DNA of 9,763 bases. It comes from Reyranella sp. (GTDB lineage: Bacteria; Pseudomonadota; Alphaproteobacteria; Reyranellales; Reyranellaceae). Shown piece by piece: positions 1-5,852 of this stretch (positions within the stretch are counted from its first letter, which is position 1; every line of letters starts with the position of its first letter). Made by a program: the position numbers and the translations under genes. The DNA lies in contig SCVT01000574.1 in assembly GCA_004296815.1 (NCBI GenBank), positions 1 through 9,763 of the forward strand, read 5' to 3'. Below the pieces are notes generated by a model. The model ran no database searches. It had not been told where the DNA came from and saw only the letters and a list, made by a program, of their open reading frames with translations.

Positions 1-345
1 ATGGCAATCCATCGGTTCCTTCTCGGCGCACATCAGGCAGAGCGTGGCGTCCGCCGCGCCCGCGATCACGCGGTCGAGCGCCGCCGCGAAGGTCGGCCGC
101 GCCGCCAGCTCGTCGTAGCTGCCGCCGGCCTCTGGCTTGCCGCCGAGCGCTGCACCTTCGTGCACGTAGCCGATGCCGGCCGCCGCGAGTGATTTGGCGA
201 GCGCTTCCTTGCCGAATTGCGGATAACGACGCGACCAGGGAGTCGAGCGCACGTCGACCAGCCGTTCGACGCCCGCCGCCTGCAGCAGCTCGACGAAGCG
301 GCCGATCGGATGGTTGGAGTGGCCGATGGTTCGGATGGATTTCAT
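1..345 (-). CDS. DUF488 family protein (5' part; carboxyl end lies beyond the left edge)
   Basis: The minus-strand frame opens with ATG at 345 and runs without a stop to the window edge, giving 115 residues. It begins MKSIRTIGHSNHPIGRFVEL, the TIGHSN opening of DUF488. Next comes the family block LVDVRSTPWSRRYPQFGKEA (about residues 29-48). The visible end, CAEKEPMDCH, is the conserved cysteine-glutamate-cysteine-histidine block. DUF488 proteins are small cytoplasmic proteins without a firmly established activity. The family is usually about 150-180 residues, so only the carboxyl end should be missing. The start codon overlaps the LysR stop in an ATGA, which suggests translational coupling to the regulator upstream. 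The family call is secure, but the function is unknown. Confidence 0.88.
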   Translation of the reverse strand, partial: MKSIRTIGHSNHPIGRFVELLQAAGVERLVDVRSTPWSRRYPQFGKEALAKSLAAAGIGYVHEGAALGGKPEAGGSYDELAARPTFAAALDRVIAGAADATLCLMCAEKEPMDCH

Positions 346-1229
346 GCCAGTCGTCGCACCTGGTCGATGAAGGCAAGCGTCGCCGCCGAGCGCTCGTCGC
401 GCCGGCAGGCGAGGTTGAGCGGCACCTTGATCGCCGGCCGCCCCGTCAGCGGGCGGTAGGTTACACCTTCGAGCGGCAGGCGGCTCAAGGAAGCCGGCAC
501 GATGGTGATGCCGAGGCCGGCGGCCACGAGGTTCAGCGTCGAGACGATGCGCGGGGCCTCCTGGCCGACATGCGGGCTGAAGCCCGCCTCGGTGCAGGCC
601 GCGATGATCACGTCGTAGAGGCCGCGCCCGTCGGGCCGGCGGTAGAGGATGAACTCCTCGGCCGCGAGGTCGCGCAGGGTGAGGCGCGGCTTGCGCGCGA
701 GGGCGTGGCGTGCCGGCAGCGCCGCCGCCATGTCCTCCTGCAGCAGCGCATGCACCGTCACGCCCTGCGGGTCGGCGACGCCGGAGCGGATGAAGGCGAT
801 GTCGAGCCGCTCCTCGCGCAGCGCGGCCAGCAGGTCGCCCGAGCTGTTCTCCTCCAGCACGAAGGAGACGTCGGGCCGCTCGCGGCGGAACTCGCGGATG
901 GCGCGCGCGACCAGCGGATGGAACGGCGCCGAGGTCGTGAAGCCCACGGCAATGCGGCCGGTCTCGCCGCGCGCCGTGCGGCGGGCGCGCACCGCGGCGC
1001 TGTCGACCGCGCTCAGGATCGCCTCGGCGTCGGCCAGGAAGGAGCGGCCGGCATCGGTCAGGCTGACGCCGCGCGGATGGCGGACGAACAGGGCGGCATC
1101 GATCTCGCGCTCCAGCGCACGGATCTGCTGGGAGAGCGGCGGCTGCTGGATGTGCAGCTTCTCGGCGGCGCGCGTGACATGACCCTCGCGGGCGACGGCG
1201 ACGAAGTAGCGGAGGTGGCGCAGTTCCAT
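342..1229 (-). CDS. LysR-family transcriptional regulator (CatM/BenM-like)
   Basis: This 295-residue protein has the usual length of a LysR regulator. Residues 1-60 are the winged helix-turn-helix, beginning MELRHLRYFVAVAREGHVTR and continuing through AAEKLHIQQPPLSQQIRALE. Residues from about 90 on form the periplasmic-binding-like effector domain. The stretch LNLVAAGLGITIVPASLSRL near the carboxyl end matches the CatM/BenM/CbnR branch, whose known members sense metabolites of aromatic compounds. The effector here cannot be inferred. The gene is divergent from the TauE-like exporter gene with a 74-base gap, the classic arrangement for a LysR regulator and its target. No Shine-Dalgarno sequence precedes the ATG at 1229. 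A palindromic T-N11-A site begins only two bases upstream, so autoregulation is plausible. The stop overlaps the DUF488 start. Confidence 0.95.
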   Translation of the reverse strand: MELRHLRYFVAVAREGHVTRAAEKLHIQQPPLSQQIRALEREIDAALFVRHPRGVSLTDAGRSFLADAEAILSAVDSAAVRARRTARGETGRIAVGFTTSAPFHPLVARAIREFRRERPDVSFVLEENSSGDLLAALREERLDIAFIRSGVADPQGVTVHALLQEDMAAALPARHALARKPRLTLRDLAAEEFILYRRPDGRGLYDVIIAACTEAGFSPHVGQEAPRIVSTLNLVAAGLGITIVPASLSRLPLEGVTYRPLTGRPAIKVPLNLACRRDERSAATLAFIDQVRRLA

Positions 1230-1303
1230 GGATATCTATTCGATATGGTAGCGACACTTATCATATATTTGAACACTGGATAAGCCGGCCCTAGCGTCGC
1301 GCC
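1230..1303. promoter_or_regulatory. Divergent LysR / TauE intergenic control region
   Basis: This 74-base gap is strikingly AT-rich for the window, including TCATATATTT at 1261-1270. The first inverted repeat is ATATC-N5-GATAT at 1232-1246, with T1233 and A1245 forming the T-N11-A core typical of LysR sites. The second is CTTATC-N16-GATAAG, with arms at 1257-1262 and 1279-1284. On the plus strand, TTGAAC (1269-1274), a 17-base spacer and the -10-like TAGCGT (1292-1297) end six bases before the exporter ATG at 1304. That promoter is weak, because the -10 matches poorly. Assigning both repeats to the LysR protein is inference from the layout. Confidence 0.55.
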
Positions 1304-2050
1304 ATGACGATATCCATGGCTCTGGGGCTCGGCCTCGTGATGGTCTTCACCGCGTTCCTCTCCGGCATCTTCGGCATGGCGGGAGGGATGGTGCTGATCG
1401 GCGTGCTGCTGTTCCTGCTGCCGCTGCCCATGGCCATGGTGCTGCACGCGGTGACCCAGATGGCCTCCAACGGCTGGCGGGCGTTCCTGTGGTGGCGGCA
1501 CATCCAGTGGCGCATGACCGCCTGCTACATCGGAGGCTGCGCCATCGCACTCGGCCTCTGGTCGCTCACTCTCTATGTGCCGGACAAGGCGGTGGCACTT
1601 CTGATGCTCGGCCTCTCGCCCTTCATGCTGCGCGCCATCCCGGCCAGCCTGATGCCCGCGACGCTGGGACCGCGCCAGGCGGTGGGCGGCGGCTTCGCCT
1701 GCATGGCGCTGATGCTGCTGACCGGCGTCACCGGCCCGCTGATCGACCAGCTCTTCCTGCGCTCGACCTGGACCCGCCAGCAGATCGTGGCGACCAAGGC
1801 CTCGTGCCAGGTGTTCGGCCACGGCTTCAAGCTGCTCTACTTCGGTGGCCTGATCGAGCAGGCGGGCAGCGTCGAGCCCTACATGCTGGCGATCGCGGTG
1901 GCGGCCTCGATGCTCGGCACCACGCTCGGCAAGCAGATCCTCGATCGGCTGTCGGACGCGCAGTTCCGGAGCTGGGCCGGCCGCCTCATCACCGTGCTGG
2001 GACTCTACTATGTCGGCTACGGCTTGGTGCTGCTGGTGGGGATTGCCTAA
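1304..2050 (+). CDS. TauE/SafE (TSUP) family membrane transporter
   Basis: This is a 248-residue, very hydrophobic protein, close to the usual 250-270 of the family, with roughly seven or eight membrane segments. The first segment holds the family motif FLSGIFGMAGGMVLIG (about residues 18-33). A second, related repeat, LLTGVTGPLIDQLF followed by IVATKASCQVFGH, lies near residues 139-171. TauE/SafE relatives sit in the cytoplasmic membrane and are proposed to export sulfite, sulfoacetate or other organic anions. The substrate here is unknown. ATG 1304 is preferred. ATG 1316 is an in-frame alternative, and neither has a Shine-Dalgarno sequence, which fits a leaderless or weakly initiated transcript. 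It is the first gene of a five-gene plus-strand run and is divergent from the LysR gene that probably controls it. Confidence 0.9.
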   Translation: MTISMALGLGLVMVFTAFLSGIFGMAGGMVLIGVLLFLLPLPMAMVLHAVTQMASNGWRAFLWWRHIQWRMTACYIGGCAIALGLWSLTLYVPDKAVALLMLGLSPFMLRAIPASLMPATLGPRQAVGGGFACMALMLLTGVTGPLIDQLFLRSTWTRQQIVATKASCQVFGHGFKLLYFGGLIEQAGSVEPYMLAIAVAASMLGTTLGKQILDRLSDAQFRSWAGRLITVLGLYYVGYGLVLLVGIA

Positions 2051-2058
2051 GATGGCGC

Positions 2059-2481
2059 GTGGATATTCCAGAAGGATTTCGCGAGCTCACTGAGGCGACG
2101 GGGTTTGCCAAGGCGAACGGGCCGTGGTTCGAGAAGGTCGAAGGCCGCCAGGTGTGGCGTGGCTTCCGGCCGGGCCCGCAGCACGCCAACGCCTTGGGCA
2201 TCGTGCACGGCGGCATGCTGGCGGCGTTCCTCGATGCCGCCCTGGGCTCGGTCGTGTGGCGCGCCATCGACCGGCGCTGCGTCACCTTGAAGCTCACCAT
2301 CGAGTATCAGACGCCGGCGCGCGTGGGCGACTGGCTGGTCGCGACCGGCGAGATGCTGGGCCACGACGAGCAGGTGGCGCAGGTGAGGGGCCGCCTTTAT
2401 GGTCCGCGCCACGACGTGCTGGCGGGTCTCGGCGATTTCGCGCTGCTGCGTGCCGGCCGTCCGCTGAAGATCCGGAGCTAG
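2059..2481 (+). CDS. PaaI-like hotdog thioesterase (first of a tandem pair)
   Basis: This 140-residue single hotdog domain belongs to the PaaI / 4HBT group, which hydrolyses acyl-CoA thioesters in the cytoplasm. The core motif is HANALGIVHGGMLAAFLDA, with Asn44, His50-Gly-Gly and Asp59 at the positions expected for the helix and catalytic acid. PARVGDW follows in the later strands. The open frame extends far upstream through the exporter gene, but only GTG 2059 gives a sensible start (MDIPEGFREL). It lies eight bases after the exporter stop, and the next in-frame ATG (2218) falls inside the HGG motif. The ribosome-binding site is weak, so coupling with the upstream gene is likely. The acyl-CoA substrate is not predictable. 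Confidence 0.87.
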   Translation: MDIPEGFRELTEATGFAKANGPWFEKVEGRQVWRGFRPGPQHANALGIVHGGMLAAFLDAALGSVVWRAIDRRCVTLKLTIEYQTPARVGDWLVATGEMLGHDEQVAQVRGRLYGPRHDVLAGLGDFALLRAGRPLKIRS

Positions 2482-2482
2482 A

Positions 2483-2956
2483 GTGTCTTACGAAATACCC
2501 GACGACCCGCCCGCGGGTTTCAAGCTGGTCGACTTCGCGCGCGGCCGGCCCGAGCCCACCTTCAACACCCATGTCGGCAACATGTACGCCAAGCGCGGCG
2601 AGAAGGGCACGCGCGACGAGTTCGTGCTGGGGATCCGCGTCCAGCAGAACATGTGCAACCCGGCGGGCGGCCTGCACGGCGGCATGATGATGATGGTGGC
2701 CGACCTCGTGGGCACGATGGGCGGCGGCTATCTCGCCGGACTGCGCAAGTTCCTGCCGACCGTCAGCATGACCTGCGATTTCGTGGCGCCGGCGCGGGTC
2801 GGCGACTGGGTCGAGGGCCGCGCCGAGCTGGTGCGCCAGACGCGCACGCTCCTCTTCACCAACATCTACCTGACGGTGGGCGAGGAGAAGATCCTGCGCG
2901 CCTCCTCGATCGCCAAGATCCCGTCGGGCGACAGCTTCTCCTTCTCCAAGGGCTAG
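2483..2956 (+). CDS. PaaI-like hotdog thioesterase (second of a tandem pair)
   Basis: This 157-residue protein is a second hotdog-fold thioesterase. The active-site helix region reads NPAGGLHGGMMMMVADLVGT, with Asn59, His65-Gly-Gly and Asp74. PARVGDW recurs in the sheet, as in the neighbour. Outside these motifs the two proteins differ greatly, so this is not a recent duplication. About 30 extra residues precede the domain compared with the first copy. The GTG start at 2483 lies one base after the preceding stop and has a GGAG ribosome-binding site at 2474-2477, five bases away. Family members act as dimers or tetramers on acyl-CoA esters. Pairing of the two gene products is possible but unproven. 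Confidence 0.88.
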   Translation: MSYEIPDDPPAGFKLVDFARGRPEPTFNTHVGNMYAKRGEKGTRDEFVLGIRVQQNMCNPAGGLHGGMMMMVADLVGTMGGGYLAGLRKFLPTVSMTCDFVAPARVGDWVEGRAELVRQTRTLLFTNIYLTVGEEKILRASSIAKIPSGDSFSFSKG

Positions 2957-2962
2957 TGCGGC

Positions 2963-3595
2963 ATGGGCCTGCCGCGCGCCGTGCTGTTCGACCTGCTGAC
3001 GGCGCTGATCGATTCCTGGACGTTGTGGAACGAGGTCGCCGGTTCGGAGCCGGCGGGCCGCACCTGGCGCGCCGAGTACCTCCGCCTCACTTACGGATGC
3101 GGGACCTATGTCCCCTACGAGCAGCTCGTGCGCGACGCCGCGCGCGCCACCGGCCTCACCGAAAGCGCCGCCGAGGCACTGGAGGCGCGCTGGTCCGGGC
3201 TGCCGGTGTGGAGTGGCGCGCAGGCGGCCCTCGACGCCCTGCAGGGCCGCACAAAGCTCGCCGTCGTGACGAATTGCTCCGTGCACCTGGGCAAACTTGG
3301 GGCCGAGCGCCTTTCGACCCGCTGGGATTGCATCGTCACCGCTGAAGAAGCGGGCTGCTACAAGCCCGACCCGCGCCCCTACCGGCTTGCGCTGGAACGG
3401 CTCGGCGTCGCGCCGTCTGAAGCTGCCTTCGTTGCCGGCTCGGGATACGATCTCTTCGGCACGCAAGCGGTCGGCCTTACGACCTACTGGCACAACCGGG
3501 TCGGCCTCGCGCGACCCGACGGCGCGCCGCCCGCCGCGCTCGAGCGGCGTACGCTCGACGATCTCGTTCCCTGGCTCGAAGGACGCCTCCCGTGA
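2963..3595 (+). CDS. HAD hydrolase, related to L-2-haloacid dehalogenase but with altered active site
   Basis: This 210-residue cytoplasmic haloacid dehalogenase-superfamily hydrolase has motif I as VLFDLLTALID with nucleophile Asp10. Motif II is VVTNCS (Thr103, Asn104, Ser106). The lysine motif is YKPDPRPY (Lys134, Tyr140). Motif IV is FVAGSGYDLFG with Asp163. The carboxyl stretch TTYWHNRVG matches the CWINR region of type II L-2-haloacid dehalogenases, and Arg36 sits where their halide-binding arginine lies. Several positions conserved in those enzymes differ, including the Gly-Thr after the nucleophile (here Thr-Ala) and the Ser/Asn pair of motif IV (here Ala/Ser). The substrate may therefore not be a haloacid. 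A weak AAGGG lies at 2948-2952. The gene ends in a GTGA overlap with the next start. Confidence 0.85.
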   Translation: MGLPRAVLFDLLTALIDSWTLWNEVAGSEPAGRTWRAEYLRLTYGCGTYVPYEQLVRDAARATGLTESAAEALEARWSGLPVWSGAQAALDALQGRTKLAVVTNCSVHLGKLGAERLSTRWDCIVTAEEAGCYKPDPRPYRLALERLGVAPSEAAFVAGSGYDLFGTQAVGLTTYWHNRVGLARPDGAPPAALERRTLDDLVPWLEGRLP

Positions 3596-4728
3596 CCACG
3601 CTTGCCGACATCGAGACTCCCGCCGCGCTGATCGACGAGGCGCGCATGGCGGCCAACATCGCGCGCATGCAGGGTCATCTCTCCTCGCTCGGCGTCCGGC
3701 TGCGCCCGCATGTGAAGACGTCGAAGTCGATCGAGGTCGCCCGCCGCCAGCAGGCGGCCGGCGCCAAAGGCATCACGGTTTCGACCTTGAAGGAGGCCGA
3801 GCAGTTCTTCGCCGCGGGCTTCGCCGACATCCTCTATGCGGTGTGCATCGCGCCCGACAAGCTCGACCGCGCGCTGGCGCTGCTGGCCAAGGGCTGCGGC
3901 CTCACCATCCTCACCGACTCGGTTGCAGGCGCGCGTGCCATCGTGGCGAAGGGGCGCGAGGCGAAGCATGCCTTCCAGGTGATGATCGAGATCGATTCCG
4001 ACGGCCACCGCTCCGGCGTGCAGCCCGAAGCGGCCGACCTGATCGAGATCGGCAAGGTGTTGCAGGCGGGCGGCCAGGTCGTGAAGGGCGTGCTGACGCA
4101 TGCCGGCAGCTCCTACGACCTCGACACGCCGGACGCGCTGCAGGCGCTCGCCGAGCAGGAGCGGGCGCTCTGCGTGCGCGCCGCCGAACGCCTGCGCGCG
4201 GCGGGCATCGCCTGCCCGGAGGTCAGCGTCGGCTCGACGCCGACCGCGGTGGCGGCGCGCAATCTCAGCGGCGTCACCGAAGTGCGGGCGGGCGTCTACG
4301 TCTTCTTCGATCTCGTGATGTCCAATGTCGGCGTCTGCTCGCCGCAGGACGTCGCGCTCTCGGTGCTGACCACCGTGATCGGCCATCAGCCCGAGAAGGG
4401 CTGGGTGATCGTCGATGCCGGCTGGATGGCGATGAGCCGCGACCGCGGCACGTCCAAGCAGAAGCTCGACTACGGCTACGGCGCGGTCTGCGATGCGGCC
4501 GGCCGTGTGATCGAGGGGCTATGGGTCTCGGGCGCCAACCAGGAGCACGGCATCATCGCCCGCCGCGACGGCAAGGCCGACGCCGGCGTCGTCGAGCGGT
4601 TCCCGATCGGCATGAAGCTCCGAATCCTGCCCAACCACGCTTGTGCGACCGGCGCGCAATATCCCGCCTATCTCGCGGTGTCGGCGGATGGCAGCGCGAC
4701 CGAGTGGCCGCGCTTCCACGGATGGTAG
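3592..4728 (+). CDS. DSD1-like PLP enzyme (D-serine dehydratase / D-threonine aldolase family)
   Basis: This 378-residue protein has an alanine-racemase-type amino-terminal barrel and a D-serine dehydratase-like carboxyl domain. Opening residues IETPAALIDEARM and RPHVKTSK place the PLP-binding lysine at Lys42. Phosphate-binding and cofactor-contacting segments include THAGSSYD and SVGSTPTA. Near the end, PNHACAT gives His349-x-Cys351, the likely metal pair. Known D-serine dehydratases of this fold use His and Cys for zinc, while the best-studied D-threonine aldolase has His and Asp. This favours elimination or a 3-hydroxy-D-aspartate-type activity over threonine aldolase, though that is inference. 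The GTG start at 3592 overlaps the HAD stop and has GAAGGA at 3578-3583. It is last in the run, and its stop lies one base from the convergent ArsR gene's stop. Confidence 0.9.
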   Translation: MTTLADIETPAALIDEARMAANIARMQGHLSSLGVRLRPHVKTSKSIEVARRQQAAGAKGITVSTLKEAEQFFAAGFADILYAVCIAPDKLDRALALLAKGCGLTILTDSVAGARAIVAKGREAKHAFQVMIEIDSDGHRSGVQPEAADLIEIGKVLQAGGQVVKGVLTHAGSSYDLDTPDALQALAEQERALCVRAAERLRAAGIACPEVSVGSTPTAVAARNLSGVTEVRAGVYVFFDLVMSNVGVCSPQDVALSVLTTVIGHQPEKGWVIVDAGWMAMSRDRGTSKQKLDYGYGAVCDAAGRVIEGLWVSGANQEHGIIARRDGKADAGVVERFPIGMKLRILPNHACATGAQYPAYLAVSADGSATEWPRFHGW

Positions 4729-4729
4729 T

Positions 4730-5428
4730 CTAGACCGACGCGCCGAAATGGCTGCCGAGCGCGCGGCGGCCGGAGTCGGTCAACCGCACGGTGCGGCTGC
4801 GGCGCAGCCGCTCGGCCCAGCCGCGCTTGAAGAACGTGTCGGCGATGGCCGCGCCCAGCGATCCCGAGATGTGCGGCCGCCGCTCGCTCCAGTCGAGGCA
4901 CTGGCGCGCGAAATGACGCGACTCGGCCTTCTTTGCGCCATCGAGGTCGACGCCCAGCCGCTCGCAGAACAGCTCGCCCGAGTTGGTGAGCGTCCAGTCG
5001 CGCGGGCCCTTGGGCTCGAGATGGCCGTGCTGCGTCAGCGAATCGGTGACCGCGATGCCCACCTGGCCCGCGAGATGGTCGTAGCAGGTGCGGCAGAAAC
5101 GGAGGTCGGGATCGCGCCGCCACGCCGCCGTGCGCGAGGCGGGGCCGGCGCGCATGCCAGCGAGTGTCATCAGCGATTCCATGACCTGCGCCACGTCGGG
5201 CGAGGCCAGCCGATAGAAGCGGTTGCGGCCCTCGGCGCGGGCGGCGAGCAGGTTGGCCTCGACCATGCGCGAGAGGTGGCCGGAGGCGGTCTGGGCGGTG
5301 ACACCCGCGGTGTGCGCGAGGTCCGACGCGGTGTGGGCACGGCCGTCCATCAGGAGCTGCAGCATGGCGGTGCGCGCCGGGTCGCCGATCAGGGCAGCGA
5401 TTTCGGAAAGGGCATTCACGGTGGTCAT
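4730..5428 (-). CDS. ArsR-family transcriptional regulator with carboxyl-terminal extension
   Basis: This 232-residue protein is about twice the length of a minimal ArsR/SmtB regulator. Residues 1-95 form the winged helix-turn-helix (IGDPARTAMLQLLMDGRAHT, then TAQTASGHLSRMVEANLLAA, then the wing GRNRFYRL). The second half carries FCRTCYDHLAGQVGIAV at about 111-127 and a second wing-like region, WTLTNSG near 170. CYDHLAG is typical of this long ArsR subfamily. Cys112 and Cys115 form a CxxC that could bind metal or sense redox state, which is speculative. No Shine-Dalgarno sequence precedes ATG 5428, but a -10-like TAGATT ends seven bases upstream, suggesting a leaderless transcript. The target is unknown. 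Candidates are itself, the phosphotransferase pair upstream or the convergent operon. Confidence 0.92.
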   Translation of the reverse strand: MTTVNALSEIAALIGDPARTAMLQLLMDGRAHTASDLAHTAGVTAQTASGHLSRMVEANLLAARAEGRNRFYRLASPDVAQVMESLMTLAGMRAGPASRTAAWRRDPDLRFCRTCYDHLAGQVGIAVTDSLTQHGHLEPKGPRDWTLTNSGELFCERLGVDLDGAKKAESRHFARQCLDWSERRPHISGSLGAAIADTFFKRGWAERLRRSRTVRLTDSGRRALGSHFGASV

Positions 5429-5434
5429 GGGGGA

Positions 5435-5440
5435 AATCTA
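5435..5440 (-). promoter_or_regulatory. Candidate -10 element for a leaderless arsR-type transcript
   Basis: Read on the minus strand this is CCTAGATT (5442-5435), resembling the alphaproteobacterial CTAnAT -10. The A of the ATG is the seventh base after it, where transcription would be expected to begin. A TTGACC (5470-5465) lies upstream, but the spacer of 24 bases is too long for a standard -35, so the promoter is incomplete as seen. Confidence 0.35.
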
Positions 5441-5473
5441 GGCCCCGTCTCGGGACCCCGCCACGGTCAATGC

Positions 5474-5489
5474 TTCGGCGGCTGCCGAA
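5474..5489 (-). terminator. Hairpin after the DUF6285 stop (weak terminator or mRNA 3' stabiliser)
   Basis: TTCGGC (5474-5479) and GCCGAA (5484-5489) form a perfect 6-base-pair stem with a 4-base loop, starting three bases after the DUF6285 stop on the minus strand. No T-run follows, so it is not a standard intrinsic terminator. It separates the phosphotransferase-DUF6285 pair from the ArsR gene within the 64-base gap 5429-5492. Confidence 0.35.
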
Positions 5490-5492
5490 ATG

Positions 5493-5852
5493 TCATTTCC
5501 ACTTCGGATTGGCGATGGCGATCTTGTCGGCGACGGTCGCCTCGAGATGCGCCATCAGGGCGGCGTCGCGCTCGTCGCGCGCGCCGGCGCGGAGTTGATC
5601 GGCCAGCTCGCGGTTGAGCTCGTCGAGTGCGGCCTCGCGGCCCAGCAGCTTCACCAGCCGCTCGCGTTCGCGTGCATCGGCGACGGGTCCCAGTCTGGCT
5701 TCGCGCTCGAGGATGGCGAGCGAGTTCACGGCGACGCGCATCTGGAAGCCGAGCCGCGGCTCGGCCTTGTCGAGTACCGGAGTCACCTCGTCGCGCAGCA
5801 GGTCGGCGATGGCCGCGAGCAGCTCTGATGCGGTGGGGCGATCCTGGGCCAT
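5493..5852 (-). CDS. DUF6285 domain protein
   Basis: This 119-residue protein begins MAQDRPTASELLAAIADLLR. The sequence is mostly helical and charged and has no membrane segment or signal peptide. The opening (RPTA.ELL..I..FL) and the RVAVNSLAILERE segment match the small DUF6285 proteins found beside APH-like phosphotransferases and acyl-CoA dehydrogenases. Biochemical function is not established. The ATG at 5852 shares one base with the phosphotransferase stop (TGATG). It has a strong AAGGAG site at 5866-5861 on the minus strand, eight bases upstream. Longer upstream extensions of the frame run through the phosphotransferase gene and are rejected. The close coupling implies that the two products work together, perhaps in one complex (inference). 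Confidence 0.8.
   Translation of the reverse strand: MAQDRPTASELLAAIADLLRDEVTPVLDKAEPRLGFQMRVAVNSLAILEREARLGPVADARERERLVKLLGREAALDELNRELADQLRAGARDERDAALMAHLEATVADKIAIANPKWK

Noticed and set aside
189..1283. Long plus-strand open frame (364 codons) opposite the LysR gene
   Set aside because: It is antisense to a clear LysR gene, is arginine/alanine-rich with no recognisable motif, and lacks a credible start. Such shadows are expected in GC-rich DNA.
2052..2093. Thirteen-codon ORF from ATG 2052 (MARGYSRRISRAH) between the exporter and first thioesterase
   Set aside because: It overlaps the GTG start of the thioesterase in another frame, has no ribosome-binding site, and nothing supports translation. 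It could at most aid coupling.
2294..3493. Long minus-strand open frame (399 codons) opposite the thioesterase and HAD genes
   Set aside because: It crosses three recognised genes on the other strand and resembles no family.
3297..4733. Long plus-strand open frame (478 codons) overlapping the HAD and DSD1-like genes
   Set aside because: It is in another frame of two well-supported genes and is of low complexity.
4721..4740. Bidirectional terminator between the convergent DSD1-like and ArsR genes
   Set aside because: The stops are one base apart and there is no stem with a T-run; TAGTCTA is only the two overlapping stop contexts.
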